From the NCBI GenBank assembly GCA_964058845.1, contig CAXKVR010000336.1, positions 62,001 to 126,000 of the forward strand: a DNA stretch of 64,000 nt, given 5' to 3'. How positions within the stretch are numbered: position 1 is the stretch's first letter; each line of letters starts with the position of its first letter. The stretch comes from Carex sylvatica (taxonomy: Eukaryota; Streptophyta; Magnoliopsida; Poales; Cyperaceae). The notes beneath the pieces were generated by a model, which saw only the letters and a list, made by a program, of their open reading frames with translations, was not told the origin of the DNA and did not search any database. Made by a program: the position numbers and the translations under genes. This document shows, in pieces, positions 26,701 to 36,862 of the stretch.

Positions 26701-29700
26701 TAACGCTCAACCCGACCCTCTGGGCTTTGCTTCACAGTGAAAACCCACTTGCATCCAACCGCCTTCTTGCCTGGTGGTAATGGCACAAGCTTCCAGGTCT
26801 TGTTCTTAGCGAGAGCCTCAAGTTCCTCAAGCATGGCGGCTTTCCACTTTGGATCCTCCTTAGCAACCTGCCAACACTTAGGAATAGAGACAATATCCAG
26901 AGATGCAATGAATGCTCCATGTGCAGGTGAGATGTGAGAGTAAGAAACAAACTGCGCAATATCATGTGGGAAACCGTATCGATCAGGGGGAACTCCCGCA
27001 TTGAGACGAGAAGTCCTCCTTACCGACAGGGGAGTGGGAGGAGTAGAGAGAGGAATCATATCACCTGTGTACTCTGAGTCAGTGGATGGTGTAGGTGTCT
27101 CAGGAGTCGGGGTAGACAGGGACAAGGGACTTGGCACAAGCGGCACTGTAGGCACGGTATCCTCAATCTGCTTCCCTCTCCTCGTGTACACTCTCAGCTC
27201 CCCTTGAGCTTGAGTGCCACCATTATCAGGATCAACCCCGCCTCGTTCCGGCACCACGGCCGACTCCACAACAGTTAACTCCTCAACTGCTGGCGCGCAA
27301 GGGACATCACTCACGCCCACTATCCTCCTCTCACTACCACTGCTACTCTCCCCCTCTCGCCTCATACCTCCAGTATCGAGCGAGTCTCCAAAAGATGATG
27401 TAACCTGAGAGGAGTAGTATGGCTCATACTCGCGAAATGTGACATCCATACTAACGAACAACCTCCTCTCCACAGGACTCCAACATACGTAGCCCTTTTG
27501 GGTGGCCGAGTATCCCACAAAGATACATTTGACCGCTCGCGGATCCAGTTTTCCCACATTTGGTCTGTTGTTCTGCACAAAACACACACAACCAAATATC
27601 TTCAAAGGAAGACTATCACTAATCTCACCTTTCAATAACTCAAGCGGGGACTTCCACTCCAACACACGTGAAGGCATCCTATTGATTAGTCTCGCAGCTG
27701 TCAGGACTGCCTGTCCCCACAAGTACTTTGGTACATTCATTGAGATCATTATACTTCTTGCTACCTCAAGGAGATGCCTGTTCTTTCTTTCTGCCACCCC
27801 ATTCTGCTCTGGTGTGTACGGACACGTGGTTTGATGCAGGATTCCCTGAGAGGATAAGTACTCTCTGAACGCATTGTTCGTGTACTCTGTCCCATTGTCA
27901 GACCTCAATACCTTCACTATTGTCCCATATTGAGTCTGAACCCCTTTGTGAAAATCTTTAAAACAAGCAAGCACATCATTCTTGTTTTTCATCAAATAAA
28001 GCCAAGTAGTATGAGAAAAGCAATCAATGAAAGACACAAAATATCGAAAACCATTAATAGAAGTTGTGGAACAAGGTCCCCACACATCAGAATGTACCAG
28101 ATCAAAAACACAGGAGCTCCTACTACCTGTACTAACATACGAACTCCTGGTGTGCTTGCCAAACTCACAAGCATCACAGACCAGTCTCTCTTTATTAGCC
28201 TTTTCAAACATAGCTGGATACAAACGACTCAAAAGACTAAAAGAAGAATGACCCATACGCCTATGGTAGAGCAACAATAAGTCTTCCACACTACTCCTCA
28301 CTCCTTCAGATCTCTCCACCATAGATGCAAGGGCTGAGTCCATCCCTTCTCTATCAAGGAACCACAAGCCGCTACGCCACGTGCCAGTCCCAAGCCTCCT
28401 GCCCGTCCCCTTCTCCTGGAAGATCACCTTGGGAATATCAAAAGAAACAACACATTTCAGTTGAAGAATAATAGAACTTATGGATAAGAGATTGACGGGA
28501 AAAGATGGAGCATGCAAAACATTGGACAAAGTCAAGGAGTCGGTACATCGCACAGTACCCTTACCCACTACGGGCTGGGCCGTACCATCGGCTGTCTGAA
28601 TGCTCTCAGGGACTGTTAGGTGAGTATAGGAAGAAAACTCCCCAACAGTACCCGTCACATGTCTGGAAGCACCAGAGTCAACAATCCATGGTGAACTAAC
28701 GGTGGATATAGAGACAAGAGCATGTGTGTCATTAGTACCTGCGACTGAATGAGCATAATAGGCAATGTTACCAGAGGTAGATGCATCCTCTACCGTGCCT
28801 TTCTCCTTCCTCCTAAGTAACTGGGAGTAGGCTCTCAACAGCTCCTGGTCCTCCGCAGAGAGCTCCTCGTCTTGCGCACCCCCTTCGTCCTCTTCACCTG
28901 CTACCATCAGGTTTGCTCGGTAGCCCCCTCTTCCACCTCCTCTGCGGCCACGACCGCCGCGACCGCGATCTCCAGACTGACCACGTCCACCATAGTTCCT
29001 CACCTTTGGTGGCTTAGTGCAAGCCGACTTCAGGTGGCCTACCTCTCCACAGTTGTAGCACTCCCGGGTCTCACCTCTAGACCTGGTACCACCGGAGTTG
29101 GAGACGGCTAGGGCTGACTTCACCCCTGGAAGTCCCCCTGCCCCGGCCTGGAGCCCGATCCGGGTCTCCTCCTGTATCATGGCCGAGACTGCCTCCTCAA
29201 GAGAGGGAATCTTCGGCTGAGCTAGTAACATCGCAGTCCTCTGCTCGAAGGCTAGGGCCAGACCTCTAAGGAATCCCATGGTCCTATCCTGCATGCAAGC
29301 CTCAGTCTTCCTGCACGCAGGATCAGGGCAACACAACGTCCTCGTGCAGTAGTCATGATCCAGCCATAAGCGCTCCAGCTCTATGGCATACTGCTGCACA
29401 GTCCTCTCCCCTTGTACGCAAGCAGCGATCTCCCCTTTCATCTGATAAACCCTCAGGTTGTTCCCCACACCATCATACGTCTTCCCCAACTTCTCCCAGA
29501 CACACCTCACATCCTCCATGCCATCGACATTGGCTGCAATCTCTCGAGTCATCGAGTTCAAGAGCCAGATGTACACCAGCATATGAGTGGACCTCCACTC
29601 ATCTCTTGCCGGAGCACCCTCAGCTGGCTCAGCAATCGCTCCAGTCAGGTACCCCTCTAGTTTCCTCCCGACTAGAGTGTACCGCACCCGACGTGACCAG

Positions 29701-32700
29701 CTCAGATACGAACCTGGACCATCGAGTTTCACATCAATCGGTGGAAGTTCCACCCTTGGTGCTGGTGCAGGTGCTGGGGTTGGTTTCGGTGCCATGTCAC
29801 TAGAGGCAAAGCTGAATGCTCGCATCAACATTGCGATCTCATCACCACTCAGCTTCTCCAAGGCCTCTTTCATTGCGATACCCGTGCCCGAACCCTCAGC
29901 TGCCATCGATCTGACTCTGAGTCAAATCCTCGTTCTTCTCCAAGACCCGATTTTGCGTCTCAACACGGATCTAAACCTTCTCCCCCTTTCTTCTTCGCTT
30001 TCTTGACCCGTTCTTGATCTATCTCATCAAGAATCAAGTCTAAACCCGTTCGAAACCCCCTTCACGGGTATCGTGGGATTTAGGCCTCCCACGCCGGCCA
30101 TCCATTGCATAAGAACCAGATCGGCCAAGAAAAGAAAAGAAAAACAAAAAAACAGCAAAAAACAGAGAAAGAAGGTGGCTGGTGGTGGTCGAGGGCGGAG
30201 CTAGGGCGGAGCCAGATCTAGGGCGGAGCTTGCTGGAGCGGAGCTAGTCAGCTCAGACCCAACGGGAGCTAAGCGGTGGCTGCTGGCGGAGCTAGGCGGC
30301 TCGGCCAAGAGAGAGAAAGGCAGAGCGGCGGGATCTGATCAGGTCAGACGGCGGTGCACTGGTCCGATCCGGCCAGACGGCGGCCGCACTGGCCAAGCGG
30401 AGCCGACTGTAGTGCGCGGGCGGCGGCGGCGCGAGTCCAACCCGAGCTGGGAGGCTTTGTCTACTAGTGCTACAGTAAATTCGGAGAAAATAGAGGGAGG
30501 TTCTGTCTACTAGTGCTACAGTAAATTCGGAGAAAATAGGAAAAATGGCTAACCCTAGTTTCTAGGCTCTGATACCAACTAGATTTGAGCAAAAAGATAG
30601 TCTTTATTGATAAAAGGTTGGGCTTATATAGAGCCTTACAAAACACTCTTACAAGCAACCCCCTAGACTATTCCATAATGGCCTATTCACCGATAGGTCC
30701 TCTAAACTATTCTAATACAATGTTTTTCACAAGCAACCCCCTAGACTATTCCATAATGGCCTATTCACCGATAGGTCCTCTAAACTATTCTAATACAATG
30801 TTTTTCATACCAACACTTATGATTATGGTTTCAACACAAAAAAAGCCAAGGTAAACCAAAAAGAAAATACAAGAAAAACAAACATAAAGAAATGGAGATC
30901 GAATTTACATGGATATGCTTAATTTACTTACTGTTCTATCTCATCAAACTTGGAGTAATGCAATGCAAGTTGCATTTGTCGCATCCTAGAAACTCTCAAA
31001 TCCCATCCTGCCATTCATTATCCACACCATAGAATAGTTAATAAAAAAAATGCAAGTAGCACAGGATTTTATCACAGGTAGGGGCTGACAAATGGGTCTC
31101 AAACTACCGGCATGCCCATTTTATTGAGGCTTGGCTGAAGGAATATGCAACTACAGACAATGTATAGGTTTCAATTGGGTAAATAAATGCTAATTTTACT
31201 CTTTATTGGTATGAATGAGGGTTAAGAGGGCAATAATCAGAATGGTAACCATTTTCGACTCTACCAATCATTTCAATACAGTATGTCACTACATTTTCAG
31301 TGAAGCCCAGTTGGAATATTGATTTTCCATTTATTAAGGCTAAAACAGGTCGTTTATGATATAATTTAAGGACTAATTGATAACTATGACAATATTGAGC
31401 CTTACTTGTGTCTTGGTTTGATAATTGATGTTAGACGATCATCGTTTAGGTGATTGAGGGTTATTGTGTGCCGTACTACCAGTATGGCAATCCTATATTA
31501 CGACACCATAAATAGTATAAAGAAATTCACCGTTCTCTAAGCAAAGGTGGTCAGCCTCCACCGAGCCTTCATACAAATGCACTCGATCCAAAACCTCTAT
31601 CTGCCACGGCCTCAAATTTCCCCTGGAATCAGATGCAACTTCTAACGTAACTGAATTCTCAAATTGGTTCGGAACCGAAATCGAGGGCAGTACAACAGAT
31701 ACACCATCCTTGGTAATCAAATATAAACAACCCTTGAAGAAACACCCAATGGAATCCCTGTCAGAGTATGTTTCTTTATTCTGTAATGGACCCACATGCA
31801 GCTCTGTATGAACAACTTTTGCACCTTTTCCCTTAGTTGATTCTCGATTTACAACTAGCCTCAAAATTCCAAAGGGAGAAAGACAAGCAAACATTTCGTC
31901 TCTTGCTTGGTAAGGAGGAAGGAATACTCTACGTAACAGGTTGAAGCCTTTAACTATTTTCGATCCAGAATTTGACCAAGTGTCAAAACCACTGGGGTAC
32001 ATTTCACCACTTCCATAATTTTGTTTTCTCTTTTTCCACAGTCTCATGGCCTCTAAAGGGCGCATTCCTTGATCTTTGGACATAATAGAACCTAAGGCTA
32101 GGGCACCTATCTCATGACCTGCAACTCGCCAAGCAATTAAAGGGTCAAGATAGAGATCTGAAGTGGAGCCAACCAATGCCTTGTCAGATATGATTTCATC
32201 AAGGGAAGCTAAATAAATAACCCCAAGTTCATCAATAACTCCAAGTAGCACAGAGCCTGAGGCTCTCAAAAACCTCTTGAAACTCCTTATTGCAATAATC
32301 TCACTTGTTAGTATATCAGACCGGACTAACAGATTACCAGTATTTAAGTCCCATAGAGCGATTAAACCTGACACATTAAGGCAGAATAGAAAATTCTCTG
32401 ACAATTGGAAGTCAACCCACTCTGTAGTGGAACCGGGTTCCTCAAAAAAAGACTTGTTCAAGTCTTCACAAAATACCCACTCAAGACCACATTGGTGAAT
32501 CCTCACAACAACCAGCAAAAGCTTGCATGGATCACCCATATCTTCACTGTCTTCAACTCCAGTTTCCTCCAAGTCCAGAATCAGACCAATCAACTGATTA
32601 CAAGAGCTGGAGAAAACTCTAGAGCACCCATAACTGGAGCGGCATGAAAATCCTCGCCAGTTTAAATATTCCAAAATGTTACCATAAAGATCAAAAGATA

Positions 32701-33426
32701 ATGCCATTGCTGAACTTGGGACTGCTATATTCAGAGGGAACTTGGTCATGTACTTGCCATTTTCTACAACACCCGATTCAACTTCAGTAAAATAAGTTCT
32801 GAACCGATTCTTGCTATCAGTGTCCATCTCTTGAGGTGGGCCCCACTCAACCCATTTACCATTCAACGCAGCAATTATAGGTGTTGGGTCAGTCAATTTT
32901 ACTTTGTCAGGGACACGAAAAAGATGGACAAAGATGCCCCTCTCTCCAGACATTATGAGCAATTCATAAAAAATGAAGTCCTCCAATTGGCTAGAAGACT
33001 CGCAGAAACACCCCCAAGATATTGATTTCACACAAGAAATAACAGAATGGGATTCAAATTTTGATTTGGTGTCTGAAAAATCTGTTGAGTCTGATCCTGA
33101 TATGCTTTCTGATAGAGTTCCTAAATTAAAAAAAAATGATGAGACTATAATCACAGTGCAAAAGGGGCCATATGGTTTATTGTTTGGAAGGGTGCATGGG
33201 TATTAAAGAAATGAACAAATTAACAATGACAGAAAGAATTACCAGAACTAAAAGAGACCAAAGTGGCTTCATATTTATTAGAAAGTAAGAGAAGCATTCG
33301 TCTACTGGGTGATATAAACCCTTCATCGAACTCTGATAGGTCGAACTGAAATGTGGAGTCCTGCCATTTTTTCAACTGGAGAACAACTGGACCATCTTTC
33401 CCCTCACCCTCAGAAGAAATAGACAT
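8709..33426 (-). CDS. Spatacsin (SPG11-like) homologue, 25 coding exons
   Basis: Exons (minus): 33243-33426, 31531-33120, 30932-31007, 24429-24551, 24041-24111, 23835-23938, 22849-23241, 22018-22203, 20324-21202, 19509-19863, 19278-19420, 18875-19054, 18136-18333, 17278-17757, 16783-16842, 15669-15970, 14946-15342, 14125-14580, 13633-13871, 12868-13540, 12067-12321, 11383-11562, 10665-11006, 9479-9951, 8709-8994. All are GT-AG, phases match, total 8,625 bp (2,874 aa). The last three exons (about residues 2509-2874) carry the Spatacsin C-terminal domain, recognised by VEILILAHHFYMSSACLDG, SSLARLVTGV, FILDILIESGQLELLLEKYS and DKHF-like end motifs. The N-terminal two exons look like a beta-propeller, the middle an alpha-solenoid (inference). 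Animal spatacsin acts with spastizin and AP-5 in lysosome reformation; the plant role is not established here. The start could be Met at 33426 or in-frame Mets at 33480/33483. I recall plant homologues nearer 3,200 aa, so a small in-frame exon may be missing. Intron 3 holds a copia element. Confidence 0.9.
16060..16720. repeat. Repeat-rich block in spatacsin intron 15
   Basis: Intron 15 (16783 back to 15971) contains two kinds of local repeats. CACCTACAGTCA-type words recur three times between 16060 and 16260. An 83-bp tandem duplication starts at 16391 and 16474, containing AGAGCTTAGAATAGTG and CCACTAACCC. Near 16712 the block ends in CCCAAATGCACCATGAG, which resembles the edge of a Tourist/Harbinger-type MITE. 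No target duplication was found, so it remains unassigned. Confidence 0.5.
18541..18604. repeat. 27-bp minisatellite in a spatacsin intron
   Basis: The word CTAAACCATTTCTCGGGATA begins at 18541 and 18568, with a partial third copy at 18595, giving a period of exactly 27 bp. It lies in the intron between exons 12 and 13. Confidence 0.8.
21631..21741 (+). mobile_element. Probable tRNA-derived SINE in spatacsin intron 8
   Basis: A sequence resembling RNA polymerase III internal promoters: TAGCCTAATGGCTAAGA as an A box (from about 21636) and GTTTGAAACCC as a B box (about 21671-21681), about 35 bp apart, as in plant SINEs. It ends in a short A-run (about 21733-21741). It lies antisense to the host gene in the intron between exons 8 and 9. 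Target duplication not identified. Confidence 0.5.
25175..25334 (-). repeat. 3' LTR of the copia element (160 bp)
   Basis: On the element strand it starts TGTTGGTATG (25334) just after the polypurine tract and ends AAATCTAGT (25175). It is unusually short for an LTR. It matches the 5' LTR base for base except for the 78-bp duplication found there. Confidence 0.95.
25335..25345 (-). other. Polypurine tract of the copia element
   Basis: TTGAGGGGGAG on the element strand, directly before the 3' LTR. This is the usual primer site for plus-strand DNA synthesis. Confidence 0.85.
25353..29906 (-). CDS. Copia gag-pol polyprotein, intact
   Basis: 1,517 residues without a stop. In order: gag region (about 55-260, LDGPGSYLSWSRRVRYTL at its start); CCHC zinc knuckle CYNCGEVGHLKSAC (283-296); aspartic protease WIVDSGASRH (Asp410-Ser-Gly); integrase zinc region (His-Cys pattern, about 548-580); integrase catalytic triad Asp607, Asp670, Glu706; a variable linker (about 830-1000); reverse transcriptase (about 1030-1280) with the catalytic YVDD at 1202-1205; RNase H (about 1360-1490) with CDSDWA and TAEAEY. 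The order protease-integrase-RT-RNase H defines Ty1/copia. It makes the particle and copies and inserts the element. All key residues are present, so it may be functional; expression is not known. Confidence 0.97.
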   Translation of the reverse strand: MAAEGSGTGIAMKEALEKLSGDEIAMLMRAFSFASSDMAPKPTPAPAPAPRVELPPIDVKLDGPGSYLSWSRRVRYTLVGRKLEGYLTGAIAEPAEGAPARDEWRSTHMLVYIWLLNSMTREIAANVDGMEDVRCVWEKLGKTYDGVGNNLRVYQMKGEIAACVQGERTVQQYAIELERLWLDHDYCTRTLCCPDPACRKTEACMQDRTMGFLRGLALAFEQRTAMLLAQPKIPSLEEAVSAMIQEETRIGLQAGAGGLPGVKSALAVSNSGGTRSRGETRECYNCGEVGHLKSACTKPPKVRNYGGRGQSGDRGRGGRGRRGGGRGGYRANLMVAGEEDEGGAQDEELSAEDQELLRAYSQLLRRKEKGTVEDASTSGNIAYYAHSVAGTNDTHALVSISTVSSPWIVDSGASRHVTGTVGEFSSYTHLTVPESIQTADGTAQPVVGKGTVRCTDSLTLSNVLHAPSFPVNLLSISSIILQLKCVVSFDIPKVIFQEKGTGRRLGTGTWRSGLWFLDREGMDSALASMVERSEGVRSSVEDLLLLYHRRMGHSSFSLLSRLYPAMFEKANKERLVCDACEFGKHTRSSYVSTGSRSSCVFDLVHSDVWGPCSTTSINGFRYFVSFIDCFSHTTWLYLMKNKNDVLACFKDFHKGVQTQYGTIVKVLRSDNGTEYTNNAFREYLSSQGILHQTTCPYTPEQNGVAERKNRHLLEVARSIMISMNVPKYLWGQAVLTAARLINRMPSRVLEWKSPLELLKGEISDSLPLKIFGCVCFVQNNRPNVGKLDPRAVKCIFVGYSATQKGYVCWSPVERRLFVSMDVTFREYEPYYSSQVTSSFGDSLDTGGMRREGESSSGSERRIVGVSDVPCAPAVEELTVVESAVVPERGGVDPDNGGTQAQGELRVYTRRGKQIEDTVPTVPLVPSPLSLSTPTPETPTPSTDSEYTGDMIPLSTPPTPLSVRRTSRLNAGVPPDRYGFPHDIAQFVSYSHISPAHGAFIASLDIVSIPKCWQVAKEDPKWKAAMLEELEALAKNKTWKLVPLPPGKKAVGCKWVFTVKQSPEGRVERYKARLVAKGYSQTYGIDYDETFAPVAKMSTVRTLVSLAANGGWKLHQLDVKNAFLHGELLEEVYMEVPPGFGTKQTEGKVCRLKKSLYGLKQSPRAWFDRFRRAMVDMGYRQTNADHTLFFRQRGVHITMLAVYVDDMIITGDDEGEIASLKERLSKEFEVKDLGQLKYFLGIEIARGAEGIVLSQRKYVLDLLTETGMLGCKPAVAPIDQKSKLSAEAGESVDKERYQRLVGRLIYLSHTRPDISFAVSVVSRYMHDPREGHMDAVYQILRYLKSAPGKGLIFRKNGHLNIEGYCDSDWASCADDRKSTSGYCMFVGGNLVSWKSKKQSVVARSTAEAEYRAMALSVAEMMWLRALLVELKMDQGAQMKLWCDSKSAISIANNPVQHDRTKHVEIDRFFIKEKLNNGLLELGHVATREQVADCLTKGLSSLDLSRLCDKMGLVDIFRP
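29907..30564 (-). other. Leader region of the copia element
   Basis: Untranslated leader between primer-binding site and gag. It is markedly richer in GC than its surroundings around 30170-30450 (repeated GGAGCT/CGGCGG-type words). It contains a direct duplication of a stretch including CTACTAGTGCTACAGTAAAT (about 30460-30495 and 30508-30539). Confidence 0.7.
30565..30577 (-). other. Primer-binding site for initiator-Met tRNA
   Basis: TGGTATCAGAGCC on the element strand, directly next to the 5' LTR. TGGTATCAGAGC is the standard plant copia site complementary to the 3' end of tRNA-iMet. Confidence 0.92.
30578..30815 (-). repeat. 5' LTR of the copia element (238 bp) with an internal 78-bp duplication
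   Basis: Same sequence as the 3' LTR except that a 78-bp segment (from CAAGCAACCCCC to TGTTTTTCA on the plus strand) is present twice in tandem. The duplicated part lies upstream of a TATA-like TATATAAG (complement of 30623-30630), so it is probably in U3, the promoter part. Confidence 0.93.
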
Positions 33427-33900
33427 ATTTACAAAAGCTGTAGTACCCCTACAAGACGAATAATATAACTTAAGGGACATCAAAGAGAAAATTGTTGATA
33501 AACAAACCGTACAACCTAGTAAGTCTGAGTAGAACTTTATACTGAAGAAATCACTAGTCCATTGATGCTATCAGGATCCAATTATTGGGAGATTTTGCAA
33601 CGCTTGTATGGGGGGCTTGGGGCGGGATGAAGCACCGGCTGGCTGATTCCTCCGATCCACTGTATCCAGCCGAGTTACGCCGATTCTTCCTTCTGGTTTA
33701 GTTTTGTCACTGACTGTTTTTCAGATTTTTTTTTTTTTTCTTTTTTCTTCTTACAATTGATTTGGGGGTAAGCGTTTCTTTGATTGTTACTGGAAAGAAG
33801 AAGAAGACGGTGAATCTGTCGGGTGGGACCCGATGGTGTGATATTTTTGTAAAGCTTTGAGAAATAATTATCGCTTTTGTCTTTTTATTTTATTTTAATA
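33427..33900 (-). promoter_or_regulatory. Upstream region of the spatacsin gene
   Basis: Likely 5' UTR and promoter of the minus-strand spatacsin gene. It includes a locally GC-richer block at 33590-33690 and a pyrimidine/purine stretch at 33725-33760. No clear TATA box, as often in housekeeping-type promoters (inference). Confidence 0.4.
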
Positions 33901-35339
33901 TATTTCTTTGATTGATTAATTTGAAAAACAATGCATAAATTAGTTGTCCAACAAATTATCATAAGGAGTGTTGCAATATCTCATCATATCTTATATATTA
34001 TATTTTTATTTTTAAATTATAAATTATTGATCCGAAGCATTTAATATAATATCTCTAATTAAATATATTTGAAGACTAAATTTTATATATTTTTTTAAAT
34101 TACTATTATTTAAATAGATACAAAATTATTATTACTGTTTATCAACAAGCATATCTTAATACGGATATCACATTGAGCGGTTACAATTTGAATTGTAAAA
34201 ATATAAATATAAATATAAAAAATAATAAACTATAAAAGACATGTAATATTGAAACCCTATTCATTATCAGAGAGAATTCACAACTGAAGGAATACTTGTA
34301 CAAAACTATCATAAACTTTGTTCGATGTTGCATAAAAATTTACTATAATAATGAACATTAATTAGTAGATTTTGTTATCTCATGAGTTATCGCACTTGTG
34401 TATTTCAGGTTAATATGTTTTTGATCTAGTTTTGATATTAATATATCTTGTTGCTAAAATATGTTTCATGATGCATAATTAATCATTTGAAGTCAATTTT
34501 TTCTATTGGTGGTATTTCTTGATTGAAGTCAAATTCACGGTTGAGATTAAGTTGAGCAATTTCATGGTACTAAAGAAGCTTTTAAAAGCAAATAAGATTT
34601 TTGCACTTTAATTTTTTTTTTTTAATGATGATACATTTATTGAGTTGGTATATTCAGAAGTGAAGCCAGACATTTACTGAATAGGGGATCAAACACATAC
34701 TTAAAAAAAAATCGATAACATAATTTTTTTAATAAAATTTACATTAATAATTTAATATTTACATACTTGGACAAGAAAAGCTTTAAAAGTGCCTCATCTC
34801 AAAAACAAAAATAAGTTCTATGAATAAACAACAAAAAGGGACCAAAATGTTTTTCATCACTTCAAATTTCACATACCTTATCGCTCAATTGTATTATTCG
34901 ATCTTTCATTTTTTTGAAAACGACATAAGATGGCACCATCACTAACTCTCTCAAACAACTCTTTCTCAATATAAGTTATTAAGCAATCATTCATTCATTC
35001 ATTACACATTTTATTCTGCAAATTGTCTTTAATTTTAGATTTTCTTCCACAGCTGCAAATATGACATCGTGAAAATATAAGAAAAAAATATGGAAAATGG
35101 ATTTAAACGAAAAAAAAACGAAGAAACAAGGACTTAATTTAAAAGTTTGGATTTTATGTAATGATTTTGTTGCGTTATTGATACGTAATTGATCTACTTT
35201 CATTTCAAATATTTTGAATATATCCATATTTAGATCATTGTTCGGCGTTTAAAAGCAACAGTTGTTTACATTCCACAGGTCGTGTTTGATTGTAGAGTAA
35301 GAAGCAGGGGAAACACTTACTTTATACTTAAAATGTCAA
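33901..35339. other. AT-rich intergenic DNA
   Basis: Very AT-rich with homopolymer runs. No credible ORF, RNA gene or definable element. The short ORF at 34991-35227 has no recognisable features. Confidence 0.5.
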
Positions 35340-36620
35340 ACATAATGTAAAGAATAATTATTTTAGTACTCACACTTTCGTTTTTGTACCGTACTCGCAT
35401 ATTTTTCAACTCAGTTAACTTTCTAATTTGACTATTTTAACTAATGACTTTCTAAAATAGACTATCTTTCTCTCTTCACCTCCATTAGTGATATAAATCG
35501 GCTCTCAATCTGATCTGCTTGCAGAGAAAATAAAAAATTCTCAGATCATGTCGACGGTCTCTGTAACCCGAATCACCTCTACCTCACCAGCCTCCGTCTG
35601 CACGCCCCCTGCATACTTTCTCTACTCGCCACTTCTTTTTGACATTATAGGCATTAATACTTTGTTACATTTATGTTAATACTTGATTGGATATATATTT
35701 ACATTACTTATAACATATATTAATAGTTTCCATCTGTAATATATAAAATGTTGAACTGATAAATAATTTTTATTTTATTGTTCAATATCAGAATGGATAT
35801 TGATCTAAATATGTATTTTTGAGATGATTATGCATACAAGATAAATAATTTTTATTTTATGATAATTGTATAATTATAAACACTTTTTGAGATTGCTGTA
35901 AGCACAACGTAGTATAGATATAAATACTTTCAATACTTAGATATTAATACTTTCAGTCTCCACATGCAGTTATGGTTCCCCTATGCCATTTGAGTGGTTC
36001 CTAATGCGGGTACGATTATTTACAAATAATTAATTTATCATTTGCATTGTTTACTATATAGATATAAATACTTGTGTTTTTTGGACTACATACTTCAAGA
36101 TTTGACTATTAATATTAAAAAAAAAAGTTACAGATCTGAAACGGTTGCGGTCCCTACAAGCAATTATGGCAGTTTAGGTGCGAGTACGATTATTTAAAAA
36201 TAATTAATTTATCATTTACATTGTTTACTATATAGATATAAATACTTGTGTTCTTTGGACTACATACTTCAAGATTTGACTATTAATATTTTAAAAAAAA
36301 GTTACAGATTTGAAACGGTTGCGGTCCCACAAGCAATTATGGCAGTTTAGGTGCGGGTACGATGTCAAAAATTTCAAAAAAAGATGCGAGTACGATTATT
36401 TAAAAATAATTAATTTATCATTTACATTGTTTACTATATAGATATAAATACTTGTGTTATTTGGACTACATACTTCAAGATTTGACTATTAATATTAAAA
36501 AAAAAAGTTACAGATCTGAAACGATTGCGATCCCGACAAGCAGTTATGGCAGTTTAAGTACGGGTACTGTGCGGGTACACAAATGCGGGTACTCATATCA
36601 GCTTCCTAATGTAAAATAGA
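35340..36620. repeat. Dispersed AT-rich element, copy 2, with a three-unit tandem repeat
   Basis: Starts near GTACTCACACTTTCG and ends near GCGGGTACTCATATCAG, so the ends are loosely inverted, as in copy 1 at 6960. Inside are three tandem units that begin at TACGATTATT (36011, 36185, 36391; spacing 174 and 206 bp) and share TATAGATATAAATACTTGTG and CTACATACTTCAAGATTTGA. The third spacing is enlarged by about 30 bp of extra sequence around 36360-36390. No coding capacity. Confidence 0.65.
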
Positions 36621-36675
36621 AATAAGATTAAATTACGACATATTAAATTAAATAACACCTTCAGGCGTACTTAGC

Positions 36676-36860
36676 CGACATTTTTAAAAATACCCAAAAA
36701 AAAAAACAAATTATTAAAAATAACAGGGTTCCAGCCAAATTTTTAAAAATGCCCTGACTGCCTAAAAATGGGGCGGTCCGGAATTAAAATTCCTAACCGC
36801 CTAAAAATGGGGCGGTCCGGAATTTTAATTCCTGACCGCCTAAAAATGGGGCGGTCCGGG
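36676..36860. repeat. Left terminal inverted repeat with three GC-rich modules
   Basis: The terminal repeat begins CGACATTTTTAAAAATACCC at 36676. Modules with CTAAAAATGGGGCGGTCCGG lie at 36760-36781, 36799-36820 and 36838-36859 (39-bp period). The first two pair with the right terminus; the third is extra. Against the right end I see a C/T difference near 36759 and a one-base change in an A-run. Confidence 0.93.
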
Positions 36861-36862
36861 CC

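Larger units (their letters stand above)
25175..30815 (-). mobile_element. Young Ty1/copia LTR retrotransposon in spatacsin intron 3
   Basis: A complete element with 5-bp target duplication cttat (25170-25174 and 30816-30820), inserted in the same orientation as the host gene. The LTRs (25175-25334 and 30578-30815) start TGTTGGTATG on the element strand and are identical apart from a 78-bp tandem duplication in the 5' copy. The primer-binding site (30565-30577, TGGTATCAGAGCC) abuts the 5' LTR and the polypurine tract TTGAGGGGGAG (25335-25345) abuts the 3' LTR. A single uninterrupted gag-pol frame fills the middle. Identical LTRs and an open frame indicate recent insertion. Confidence 0.96.

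Noticed and set aside
30565..30577. Possible tRNA gene near TGGTATCAGAGCC
   Set aside because: Only the short complement of the tRNA-iMet end is present, which is the retroelement primer-binding site; no tRNA fold around it.
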